Below are positions 1-6,081 of a stretch of 8,258 nt of DNA, one piece after another. Origin of the DNA: DASSKF01 sp035690725. GTDB lineage: Bacteria; Actinomycetota; Actinomycetes; Actinomycetales; Dermatophilaceae. A program made the translations under genes and the position numbers. The stretch is from contig DASSKF010000112.1 in the NCBI GenBank assembly GCA_035690725.1, forward strand, positions 1 through 8,258, in the 5' to 3' direction. The notes under the pieces were generated by a model. It ran no database searches. It was not told the origin of the DNA and worked only from the letters and a program-made list of their open reading frames with translations. The stretch's first letter is position 1. Each line of letters starts with the position of its first letter.

Positions 1-186
1 GGCCGTCTCGGCGGCGAGGTTGACGCTCGCCGCGTGCACCCCGTCGACCCGCGAGAGGGCCTTCTCGACGCGGCTCACGCAGGCGGCGCAGGTCATGCCA
101 CCGATCTCGAGGACGCAGCTGGACCCAGCCGCCCGGGCACCAGTGGCCACGTCGTCGGGCGGGGTCTGGCGGGTGGTGAGGGACAT
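1..186 (-). CDS. copA: Copper-translocating P1B-type ATPase, N-terminal fragment (CopA-like), cut by window edge
   Basis: Only the first 62 residues are in the window; the gene continues past the left edge. The start is the ATG at 186, with a purine-rich GGAGA a few bases upstream. After a polar leader of about 22 residues there is a heavy-metal-associated (HMA) domain with the motif GMTCAAC at residues 30-36. Cys33 and Cys36 are the expected Cu(I) ligands, followed by the usual helix (VSRVEKAL) and strand (VDGVHAASVNLAAE). In this family the N-terminal HMA domain receives or senses Cu(I), and the membrane part exports it using ATP. The ATPase core (CPC, DKTG) cannot be seen, so the P-type ATPase call rests on the HMA motif, the N-terminal position and the copZ-like gene 58 bases upstream on the same strand. 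A stand-alone HMA protein or a mercury/zinc ATPase is less likely. Confidence 0.82.
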   Translation of the reverse strand, partial: MSLTTRQTPPDDVATGARAAGSSCVLEIGGMTCAACVSRVEKALSRVDGVHAASVNLAAETA

Positions 187-244
187 CGCGGGTCTCCGTG
201 TTGGTCGACGGGTGCTCGGGCGGTGCGGGGGGATGTGCGTGCGG

Positions 245-457
245 TCAGCGGACCTCGTAGCCGGCCTCCTCGACGGCCGCGTGGACGGCGGCGGCGTCGA
301 GGGGCTGGTCGCTGGCGACGGTGACGGTGGCTGAGGTGAGGTCGACGTGGACCTCCCGGACGCCGGGGAGGGCGCCGACCTCGGTGGTGACCGCCCGGAC
401 GCAGTGGTCGCAGGTCATGCCGTCGACGCCGTAGATCGCGGTGGTGAGGGTGGACAT
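245..457 (-). CDS. copZ: CopZ-like copper chaperone, single HMA domain
   Basis: This gene encodes a 70-residue protein that is essentially one HMA domain. The metal-binding motif GMTCDHC lies at residues 13-19 (Cys16 and Cys19), followed by a ferredoxin-like pattern: helix RAVTTEVGAL, strands VREVHVDL and TVTVASD, then helix AAVHAAVEEAGYEV. Such proteins bind Cu(I) in the cytoplasm and pass it to the copper-exporting ATPase. The ATG at 457 is preferred over an upstream in-frame ATG at 535, because a GAGGAG ribosome-binding site lies about 7 bases before it and the homologous region begins here. It is the first gene of a likely copZ-copA operon with 58 bases to the ATPase start. No clear CsoR-type operator or CsoR gene is visible, so copper control is not evident in the window. 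Confidence 0.9.
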   Translation of the reverse strand: MSTLTTAIYGVDGMTCDHCVRAVTTEVGALPGVREVHVDLTSATVTVASDQPLDAAAVHAAVEEAGYEVR

Positions 458-481
458 GTGGTGCTCCTCGGATCGGTGGGT

Positions 482-497
482 CCCGCCGTCCGGCGGG
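482..497. repeat. Perfect 6-bp hairpin in the copZ leader
   Basis: CCCGCC and GGCGGG pair perfectly around a 4-base loop (GTCC). The hairpin lies 25-40 bases upstream of the copZ start on the minus strand. It could be a leader hairpin in the copZ mRNA or a dyad bound by a regulator. G+C-rich hairpins of this size also occur by chance in such DNA, so a function is uncertain. Confidence 0.35.
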
Positions 498-534
498 CTG
501 GTTCGATCCTGCGGCCGGGCAGGGGGCGCCCACA

Positions 535-550
535 CCGGCGAAATTGCCGG
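535..550. promoter_or_regulatory. Candidate operator, site 1 (upstream of the LuxR-family regulator)
   Basis: CCGGCGAAATTGCCGG is an imperfect palindrome with CCGGC/GCCGG arms and an A+T-rich centre unusual in this G+C-rich DNA. Its reverse complement matches the site at 3347-3362 in 14 of 16 positions; both differences are C/T or G/A changes. The centre lies about 51 bases before the GTG start of the regulator, which is probably also its transcription start, so it sits just upstream of the -35 region. It is also 78-93 bases upstream of the divergent copZ start. The recurrence is seen directly. Binding by the adjacent LuxR-family protein is inferred. Confidence 0.55.
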
Positions 551-581
551 GTTCTGGCGCCGGGCCCAGCCCGGCAGCGGT

Positions 582-587
582 TATCGT
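582..587 (+). promoter_or_regulatory. -10 element of a leaderless promoter for the LuxR-family regulator
   Basis: TATCGT matches the actinobacterial TANNNT -10 consensus and ends 6 bases before the GTG at 594. No Shine-Dalgarno sequence lies before this GTG. The spacing therefore places the transcription start at or next to the start codon, as in leaderless mRNAs. No good TTGACA-like -35 is seen at the proper distance, which would suit a promoter that needs an activator. Confidence 0.5.
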
Positions 588-593
588 CTGCGC

Positions 594-3323
594 GTGCTGC
601 ACGGCCGGGGACGAGAGCGGGCGCGCCTCCACGAGCTGGTCGATGCCGGCCGGGAGGGACGCGGCGGAGCGCTGCTGGTCCACGGGGAGCCCGGCACCGG
701 CAAGTCGGTGCTCCTGGAGGACCTGGCCCGGCGCCTGTCCGGCGTGACGGTGCTGCGCACCCAGGGGGTCGAGAGCGAGGCACCGCTGCCGTTCGCCGCC
801 CTGCAGCGGCTGCTCCGCCCCACCATGCGGTATGCCGACCGCCTGCCTCCCCCACAGTCCCTCGCCCTGCGCGTGGCGTTCGGTGAGGAGGTCGGCGAGG
901 CCGACCGGTTCCTGGTCTTCCTCGGCGCACTGGGCCTGCTCGCCGAGGCCGCCGAGCAGGAGCCGGGCGGGCCTGTGGTCGCCCTGGTCGACGACGCGCA
1001 CTGGCTCGACGAGGCGTCCGCGGCGGCGCTGCTGTTCGTGGCCCGCCGGCTGCAGCTGGAGCGGGTGGCGGTCGTGTTCGCGGCTCGCGACGGGGACGTG
1101 CGGACCTTCGAGGCGCCCGACCTGGAGGGGCTTGCACTCACCGGGCTCGGCCTCGGTGACGTCGCCGCCCTCGTGAGCGAGCACGCCGAGGTCGACGTCG
1201 CGACCGAGGTCGCCGCGCAGCTGCTGGCCAGCACCGGCGGGAACCCCCTGGCCCTGGTCGAGCTGCCCCGGGTGCTCAGTGGTGACCAGCTCGCCGGCCG
1301 GGCGCCGCTGCCGGGGCGGCTGCCGGTGACCAGCACCGTCGAACGGGTCTTCCTCGACCGGGCGCGGCGGCTGTCCCCCGCCGCGCAGCGGCTGCTGCTG
1401 ATCGCGTCGGCCGACGACTCCACCCAGGTCCGCACCGTGCTGGCGGCCGCCGCCTCGCTGGGCGCCGGTCCGGACGCCCTGGCCCAGGCGGAGGCCTCGG
1501 ACCTCGTCACGGTGGACGGCGGCGCGCTGCGGATGCGGCACCCCCTGGTGCGCTCGGCCCTCTACACCGCCGCGACGAGCGCAGATCGACGTGCGGCCCA
1601 CGCCGCGCTGGCGGACGCGATGTCCGGTCCGGAGGACGCCGACCGGAGGGCCTGGCACCTGGCCGAGGCCGCGACCGGACCGGACGACGAGGTGGCCGCG
1701 GCGCTGGACGAGACCGCTCAGCGAGCCCTGCGGCGCGGCGGCTACGAGGCCGCGAGCGCCACCTTCGAGCGCGCGGCACGGCTGAGCCGGTCCGACGACG
1801 CCCGCGCCCGACGCCTGCACGCCGCGGCGACCAGCGCGTACCTGGCCGGCCAGCCGGGGCGCGTCGGCACACTCGCCGCCGAGGGGCGGCTGTGCAGCAC
1901 CGACCCGGTCGTGGGCGCCGACCTCGACCGGCTCCGCGGCCGGGCCGAGTTCCACATCGGCTCCGTCCCCACAGCGGTGCAGGTGTGGACCGAGGCGACG
2001 CGAGACATCGCTGAGGTCGACCCGGTGCGGGCCCGGGAGATCGGCGTGATGGCCTGCGCCGCCTCGACGTTCGCGGCCCCACCGGACCGTACCGACCTCG
2101 ACCCCGCCGAGCTGGCGGTGGAGCTCGACCCGCGCGCCGCACCGCGGGAGCGCTGCCTGTCCGGCCTGCTGGTCGGCTTCCACCACCTGCTCGCCGGGCG
2201 CCTGTCCGCGGCGACCCCACCCCTGCGGACGGCCTTCGACGCGGCCCCGGACGTGGCCGACCCCGACCTCGCCAACGCCCTGGGCATCGCCTCCTTCCAC
2301 CTCAACGACGACGAGGCCTTCCGGCGCACCTTCACCTCGCTGCTCAGGCACGGTCGCGAACGCGCTGCCTACGGGCTGGTCCTGTTCGCGCTCCCCCGGC
2401 TCGCGCTGGCCGACTTCTGTGCCGGGCGACTCGGTGACGCGGTGGCGCACGCGTCCGAGGCCCGACAGCTCGCCCTGGACTCCGGCCAGCCCGGCCTGGC
2501 GGCCATGCCCACGGCCGAGCTGGCACTCTACGGCGCAATCCGCGGCGACGACCGGGTCGAGCAGCACCTGCAGAACCTCCGCACCGTCGTGGCCGGCCAC
2601 CAGGTCGGTGTGCTCGGAGCGCTGGTCGACGACGCACACCGGTGGGCCGTGGGCGAACGGGAGCTGGCCGCGGGGCGGTACGCCGACGCCGTGCACCACC
2701 TCGAGCAGATGCGCACCCCGCCGATGGTCCACCTCGCCGGCTATCCCCGGCTCGAGGCGGCCGTCCGTGCGGACCGGCTCGACCTGGCTCGCACGTGGTG
2801 GGACGAGCTGCGCACCTTCGCCGCGGCGGTGGACTCGCCGCAGGCCCACGCCGTCGTGGCCCACGGGGCCGCCCTGCTCGCCGGCGACGACGCGGCGCCG
2901 CACTTCGAGGCCGCGCTGGCCCACCACGCCGACAGCGGCCGTCCGCTCGAGGCGGCGCGGACCCGGCTCGCCTACGGCGAGTTCCTCCGGCGACGTCGGC
3001 AGCGGGTCGCCGCTCGGGAGCACCTGCGCGCAGCCCTCCACAGCTTCGAGGACGTCGGCGCCGCCCCGTTCGCCGGGCGGGCGCGCCAGGACCTGCGAGC
3101 CTCCGGGGAGACCGCCCGCAGGCGCGAGGCCGGCGGCACCGTCACCGAGCTGACTCCGCAGGAGCGGCAGGTGGCCACGTTCGTCGCCTCCGGCCTGTCC
3201 AACCGGGACGTGGCCGCGCAGCTGTTCGTCAGCCCGCGCACGGTCGACTTCCACCTGCGCAACGTGTTCGCCAAGACCGGGGTCACCTCCCGCACCGAGC
3301 TGGCCCAGCTGGCCCTCACCTGA
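594..3323 (+). CDS. LuxR-family transcriptional regulator with N-terminal ATPase (LAL/MalT-like)
   Basis: This gene encodes a 909-residue cytoplasmic regulator with the architecture of large ATP-binding LuxR proteins. The N-terminus begins with the typical HGRGRERARLHELV segment. Walker A GEPGTGKS is at residues 31-38 and Walker B VVALVDDAHW at 128-137. A long Ala/Leu-rich helical middle (roughly 330-840) resembles TPR-type sensor regions. The C-terminal GerE/LuxR helix-turn-helix spans about 853-909 (LTPQERQVATFVASGLSNRDVA, then SPRTVDFHLRNVFAKTGV). The GTG at 594 is chosen because family similarity starts there and a TANNNT -10 hexamer lies 6 bases before it; the open frame itself extends upstream to 441 but through non-family sequence and the operator. 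It is divergent from copZ and is followed by the monooxygenase gene, which carries a matching palindrome and is the most likely target. Its effector ligand cannot be told from the sequence. Confidence 0.9.
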   Translation: MLHGRGRERARLHELVDAGREGRGGALLVHGEPGTGKSVLLEDLARRLSGVTVLRTQGVESEAPLPFAALQRLLRPTMRYADRLPPPQSLALRVAFGEEVGEADRFLVFLGALGLLAEAAEQEPGGPVVALVDDAHWLDEASAAALLFVARRLQLERVAVVFAARDGDVRTFEAPDLEGLALTGLGLGDVAALVSEHAEVDVATEVAAQLLASTGGNPLALVELPRVLSGDQLAGRAPLPGRLPVTSTVERVFLDRARRLSPAAQRLLLIASADDSTQVRTVLAAAASLGAGPDALAQAEASDLVTVDGGALRMRHPLVRSALYTAATSADRRAAHAALADAMSGPEDADRRAWHLAEAATGPDDEVAAALDETAQRALRRGGYEAASATFERAARLSRSDDARARRLHAAATSAYLAGQPGRVGTLAAEGRLCSTDPVVGADLDRLRGRAEFHIGSVPTAVQVWTEATRDIAEVDPVRAREIGVMACAASTFAAPPDRTDLDPAELAVELDPRAAPRERCLSGLLVGFHHLLAGRLSAATPPLRTAFDAAPDVADPDLANALGIASFHLNDDEAFRRTFTSLLRHGRERAAYGLVLFALPRLALADFCAGRLGDAVAHASEARQLALDSGQPGLAAMPTAELALYGAIRGDDRVEQHLQNLRTVVAGHQVGVLGALVDDAHRWAVGERELAAGRYADAVHHLEQMRTPPMVHLAGYPRLEAAVRADRLDLARTWWDELRTFAAAVDSPQAHAVVAHGAALLAGDDAAPHFEAALAHHADSGRPLEAARTRLAYGEFLRRRRQRVAAREHLRAALHSFEDVGAAPFAGRARQDLRASGETARRREAGGTVTELTPQERQVATFVASGLSNRDVAAQLFVSPRTVDFHLRNVFAKTGVTSRTELAQLALT

Positions 3324-3329
3324 CCCGGG

Positions 3330-3343
3330 CCGCGCCACCGCGG
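3330..3343. terminator. Weak hairpin just after the LuxR-family gene
   Basis: CCGCG and CGCGG pair around a 4-base loop (CCAC), starting 7 bases after the stop codon. There is no T-run after it, so intrinsic termination is doubtful. It may be a partial terminator or a chance G+C-rich stem. Confidence 0.25.
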
Positions 3344-3346
3344 ATC

Positions 3347-3362
3347 CTGGCAATTTCACCGG
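3347..3362. promoter_or_regulatory. Candidate operator, site 2 (upstream of the flavoprotein monooxygenase)
   Basis: CTGGCAATTTCACCGG is the second copy, in inverted orientation, of the palindrome at 535-550 and shares 14 of 16 positions with its reverse complement. The centre lies about 44 bases before the ATG at 3399, the probable transcription start, close to the position used by LuxR-type activators that bind next to the -35 element. It lies in the 75-base gap between the regulator and the monooxygenase gene. The function as the regulator's binding site is inferred from recurrence, symmetry and position. Confidence 0.55.
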
Positions 3363-3385
3363 CGCCACCCCTGCCCGCTCGTTCA

Positions 3386-3391
3386 TAGCGT
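3386..3391 (+). promoter_or_regulatory. -10 element of a leaderless promoter for the monooxygenase gene
   Basis: TAGCGT fits TANNNT and ends 7 bases before the ATG at 3399. The bases between it and the ATG contain no Shine-Dalgarno sequence. The arrangement matches those before 594 and 6719. It implies that the monooxygenase gene has its own promoter rather than relying only on read-through from the regulator gene. Confidence 0.5.
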
Positions 3392-3398
3392 CCTCGCC

Positions 3399-4496
3399 AT
3401 GGACACCACGACAACCGCCACGGCCGCGGTCGCCGACACCGGCCGCCACGTCCCGCTCGACGTCCTCGTCATCGGCGCCGGTCAGGCCGGCCTGGCCTTG
3501 GCGTGGCACCTCTCCCGCCGGCACCTGCGCCACCTCGTCGTCGACTCCGCCCCCGAGGTGGGTCACGTCTGGCGCAGCCGCTGGGACTCGCTCACCCTCT
3601 TCAGCCCCGCCCAGTACGACGGGCTCCCCGGGACGCCCTTCCCGGCCCCGGCGGACACCTACCCCGGCAAGGACCAGGTCGCGGACTTCCTCGCCTCGTA
3701 TGCCGAGCAGCACGCGCTCCCGGTCCTCACCGGCACCCGGGTGGTCCGGTTGGCGCCGCACCCGGACGGGTTCGCCGCCCACACCACCCAGGGCGCGTTG
3801 CACGCGCGGCAGGTGGTCGTGGCGACCGGCCCGTTCCAGCAGCCCCGGGTGCCCGCGCTGTCAGCCGGCTTCGACGGCATACCTCAGCTGCACAGCGCCG
3901 GCTACCGGCGCCCGTCGGACCTGCCCACCGGACGGGTCCTCGTCGTCGGGGGCGGCAACTCGGGCCTGCAGATCGCCCGCGAGCTCGCCGCGACGCACGA
4001 CGTCGTCCTGTCCAACGGCGCCACCCCGCCGAGCCTGCCCCAGCGGCTGGCCGGGCACGACCTGTTCTGGTGGCTCGCCCGGCTGGGCCTGATGGACAAG
4101 GGCCCCGACTCGCGGCTCGCCCGGCGGGTCCGGGCCAGGGGCGACGTGGTCATCGGCACCAGCCGTCGCACGCTGCGCCGCGCCGGTGTGGACCTCCGCC
4201 CCCGGCTGGTCGGCGCGGACGGCAAGGCCGCCCGCTTCGCCGACGGCTCGAGCGCGCCGGTGGACGGCGTGGTGTGGGCCACCGGCTTCCGGCCCGACTA
4301 CTCGTGGATCGAGGCCCCCGCCACCGACCGTGACGGCGCGCCCCTGCACGAGGGGGGCCGCAGCTGCACGGTGCCGGGCCTGTGGTTCCTCGGCCTGCCG
4401 TGGCAGCGAAGCCGCGGCTCGGCCCTGCTCGGCTTCGTCCAGCGGGATGCCGAGCGCCTCGCCGCCCAGCTGGCCAGCCGGGCCCACGTCTCCTGA
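3399..4496 (+). CDS. NAD(P)/FAD-dependent flavoprotein monooxygenase (CzcO/FMO-like)
   Basis: This gene encodes a 365-residue two-dinucleotide-fold flavoenzyme. FAD-binding GAGQAG is at residues 26-31 in VLVIGAGQAGLALAWHL, with the E/D-type ribose contact in LVVDSAPEVG. A second Rossmann motif for NAD(P)H, GGGNSG, is at 184-189. The linking sequence HSAGYRRP at 165-172 resembles the FMO signature region, and ATGFRPDY at 294-301 is the typical C-terminal FAD contact. Members of this broad group (COG2072-like, including ArsO-like proteins) use NADPH, FAD and O2 to oxidise small molecules. The real substrate is unknown. No signal peptide or membrane segment is visible. The ATG at 3399 is supported by a leaderless -10 element 7 bases upstream. 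It follows the LuxR-family regulator after 75 bases and shares a palindromic operator with it, so it is probably that regulator's target. A 55-residue gene follows 43 bases later. Confidence 0.88.
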   Translation: MDTTTTATAAVADTGRHVPLDVLVIGAGQAGLALAWHLSRRHLRHLVVDSAPEVGHVWRSRWDSLTLFSPAQYDGLPGTPFPAPADTYPGKDQVADFLASYAEQHALPVLTGTRVVRLAPHPDGFAAHTTQGALHARQVVVATGPFQQPRVPALSAGFDGIPQLHSAGYRRPSDLPTGRVLVVGGGNSGLQIARELAATHDVVLSNGATPPSLPQRLAGHDLFWWLARLGLMDKGPDSRLARRVRARGDVVIGTSRRTLRRAGVDLRPRLVGADGKAARFADGSSAPVDGVVWATGFRPDYSWIEAPATDRDGAPLHEGGRSCTVPGLWFLGLPWQRSRGSALLGFVQRDAERLAAQLASRAHVS

Positions 4497-4539
4497 CCCT
4501 TCCCTCTCCCCAACCCACTTCCGTGAAAGGACACCCGCC

Positions 4540-4707
4540 ATGAACCTCCACCCCTTCGTCGCCGGACAGCTCGCCGACCACCGGATGACCGAGCTGCGGC
4601 TCGAGGCCGCCCGTCACCGGCGCGCGTCAGACCCGCGGCTGGACTGGCCGAAGCATCGGCTGCGCACCAGGTTCCGTGTGCTCACCGTCGTCCAGGGCAA
4701 GGGATGA
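4540..4707 (+). CDS. Small protein of unknown function, 55 residues
   Basis: This is a short gene with a good ribosome-binding site (GAAAGGA ending 8 bases before the ATG at 4540) and G/C-rich third positions. The protein has no membrane segment. It begins with NLHPFVAGQLADHRM, continues as a charged, probably amphipathic helix rich in Arg, Glu and Ala (residues about 15-31), and ends with a basic segment (PKHRLRTRFRVLTVV). From memory, actinobacteria encode many small proteins with this kind of N-terminal helix (Leu/Ala-x-x-Arg-x-x-Glu-Leu-Arg-x-Glu-Ala), but I cannot name a family or function. It lies 43 bases after the monooxygenase stop on the same strand with no hairpin between, so it is probably co-transcribed with that gene. 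A chance open frame is less likely because of the ribosome-binding site and composition. Confidence 0.65.
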   Translation: MNLHPFVAGQLADHRMTELRLEAARHRRASDPRLDWPKHRLRTRFRVLTVVQGKG

Positions 4708-4851
4708 CCGGGGTCTCGGCAGTCCAGGCCACGACGTCGAGTGCCGCGTCGGGGTCGAGGTGGGCGATGTCGGTGCTCCAGACCACGGCGTCGGGTCGGC
4801 TCCGAAGAGCTGAGTGAGGGCCCGACGCGACGAGTTCCCGTAACGGACACC
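4682..4851 (-). pseudogene. Possible decayed coding remnant in the gap before the SDR gene
   Basis: The interval 4708-4951 has no intact gene. On the minus strand, the frame that stops at 4682 reads as protein-like sequence over about 40 codons: PDAVVWSTDIAHLD is followed by PDAALDVVAWTAETPVI, with almost every third base G or C. This looks like the end of an alpha/beta domain. Upstream of roughly 4820 the same frame loses that character, and no start codon with a ribosome-binding site is found. I read it as the remnant of a lost gene, perhaps the 3' end of a truncated one; the family is not recognised. It overlaps the last bases of the 55-residue gene on the other strand. A chance G+C-driven open frame remains possible. 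Confidence 0.3.
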
Positions 4852-4951
4852 CACCGAGCCAGCGGATCTGCGACGCTCCCCAGAGGTGCGTGTGTGCCGG
4901 CGGCGCGGCTTCCGATCGGCCCACCCCGACAGCTACGAAGAGAGGACCAGT

Positions 4952-5785
4952 ATGTCTTCGGTCGCGGTGGTCACTGGCGCCAGCAGCGGAATCGGATTGG
5001 CCACCACCCGGGCGCTGGCAGCGGCCGGGTGGCACGTCGTCGCCACGGCTCGGCGCCCGGAGGCCGCAGCTGCGCTGCGCGAGGTCGCCGACCAACTACC
5101 CGCCGTGGAGCTTCGGGCCCTCGATGTCACCAGCGACGAATCGGTCGACGCGTGCCTGGGCTCCATCCTCCGGGACTGGGGCCGGGTCGGCCTGTTGGTG
5201 AACAACGCCGGAGCTGGGTATCGGGGAACGCTGGAGCAGCTCAGCGTGCAGGAGCTGGCGCGGTCGATGGAGCTGAACTTCCTCGGGGTCGCACGTGTCA
5301 CCAAGGCGGTGTTGCCGGGCATGCGGTCCGCGAGGGACGGCCGCATCATCACGGTCACGAGTCTGAACGGCGTGGTGGCCCTGCCGTTCAGCGACGCCTA
5401 CAACGCCGCGAAGTTCGCGGTCGAGGGCCTGATGGAGAGCCTCGCCGCGGTCATGCGCGAGTTCGGTGTCCACGTCTCGGTGCTCGAGCCGGGTCCGGTG
5501 CGCACGGCCTTCTTCACGAATGTCGGCGGCAACATCGACAATGTCCCGGCCGACGACCCCTACAAGGAGCTCATCGACCGGCTCAACACCAGGATCTCGG
5601 CCATGGGGTCCGGCGGCCAGTCGCCGGAGTCCGTCGCCGGCGTCATCTGCAGGATCGCGGCAGAGCCGTCCCCCGCGCTGCGCTACCAGTCCTCGGATGA
5701 GGCAGGTGCGGTCGCCCGGCGCAAGCTGGTCGACCCCACTGGCGTGAGCGTCCTGGACGCGACCGGAGCGCTGCTCCAGCCCTGA
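4952..5785 (+). CDS. Short-chain dehydrogenase/reductase (classical SDR)
   Basis: This gene encodes a 277-residue classical SDR, slightly longer than the usual 250. The Rossmann glycine motif TGASSGIG is at residues 8-15, and NNAG at 84-87. The active-site tetrad is visible as Asn109 (in MELNFLG), Ser137 (in VTSLNG), Tyr150 and Lys154 (YNAAK). The basic residues after the second strand (ATARR, 31-35) suggest NADP(H). The substrate cannot be told; the extended C-terminal part after EPGPVRTAFF forms the substrate lid in such enzymes. The ATG at 4952 is chosen over in-frame upstream starts because AGAGAGG lies 6-8 bases before it and the first strand begins at residue 3. It is probably the first gene of an operon with the DUF1059-type gene 28 bases downstream. 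No convincing promoter was found upstream. Confidence 0.92.
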   Translation: MSSVAVVTGASSGIGLATTRALAAAGWHVVATARRPEAAAALREVADQLPAVELRALDVTSDESVDACLGSILRDWGRVGLLVNNAGAGYRGTLEQLSVQELARSMELNFLGVARVTKAVLPGMRSARDGRIITVTSLNGVVALPFSDAYNAAKFAVEGLMESLAAVMREFGVHVSVLEPGPVRTAFFTNVGGNIDNVPADDPYKELIDRLNTRISAMGSGGQSPESVAGVICRIAAEPSPALRYQSSDEAGAVARRKLVDPTGVSVLDATGALLQP

Positions 5786-5813
5786 CGACTCCCCCGTACG
5801 TGAGAGGAACACG

Positions 5814-6050
5814 ATGAAGACCATGACCTGCCGCCAGCTGGGCGGACCCTGCGACCTGGCCCACCACGGCGAGAGCGCCGATGACGTGATCAACGCCCAG
5901 GATCGCCACCTGAAGGAGGCGGAGAAGGCCGGCGATGCCGCCCACCAGCCGGCCCGGGACGCGATGAAGGCCCGGTGGCGCCATCCGAAGCGGTCCCTGG
6001 GCTGGTATCGGGACACGAAGAACACCTTCGCAGCCCTGCCGGAGGATTGA
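5814..6050 (+). CDS. DUF1059-type small protein
   Basis: This gene encodes a 78-residue protein opening with MKTMTCRQLGGPCDLAHHG, which I recognise as the N-terminal signature of DUF1059 proteins. Cys6, Cys13 and His17-His18 form a possible metal-binding cluster. It is followed by a helix with HLKEAEKAGDAAHQ and an ending GWYRDTKNTFAALPED. The function of the family is unknown to me. A GAGAGGA ribosome-binding site lies about 6 bases before the ATG, and the gene starts 28 bases after the SDR stop, so the two are probably co-transcribed. It is convergent with the XRE-cupin gene, whose stop is 31 bases away. Length and composition are normal for the family and nothing suggests truncation. Confidence 0.85.
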   Translation: MKTMTCRQLGGPCDLAHHGESADDVINAQDRHLKEAEKAGDAAHQPARDAMKARWRHPKRSLGWYRDTKNTFAALPED

Positions 6051-6058
6051 TCCGACGC

Positions 6059-6074
6059 GGCCGCCATGCCGGCC
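6059..6074. terminator. Short hairpin between convergent genes
   Basis: GGCCG and CGGCC pair around a 6-base loop (CCATGC) in the 31-base gap between the DUF1059-type gene and the XRE-cupin gene. The position suits a bidirectional terminator, but the stem is only 5 bp and no T-run follows on either strand. Confidence 0.25.
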
Positions 6075-6081
6075 TGCGCCG

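Noticed and set aside
441..593. Extension of the LuxR-family gene to an upstream GTG/ATG
   Set aside because: The extra 51 residues show no family similarity, would overlap copZ and the palindrome at 535-550, and lack a ribosome-binding site, whereas the GTG at 594 has a well-placed -10 element.
458..593. CsoR-type copper operator between copZ and the divergent regulator
   Set aside because: No GTAnCC...GG-type or TACCCC/GGGGTA dyad could be found. The palindrome at 535-550 matches the site near the monooxygenase instead, so it is better assigned to the LuxR-family protein.
93..3803. Open frame of 1,236 codons on the minus strand opposite the LuxR-family gene and the monooxygenase
   Set aside because: It is the low-stop antisense frame typical of G+C-rich coding DNA. 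The translation is Arg/Gly/Pro-rich without recognisable domains, while the plus-strand genes have clear motifs.
4614..4854. Two further short minus-strand open frames (78 and 75 codons)
   Set aside because: They are Arg/Pro/Ser-rich frames of low-information composition, with no ribosome-binding site. Only the frame ending at 4682 looks protein-like.
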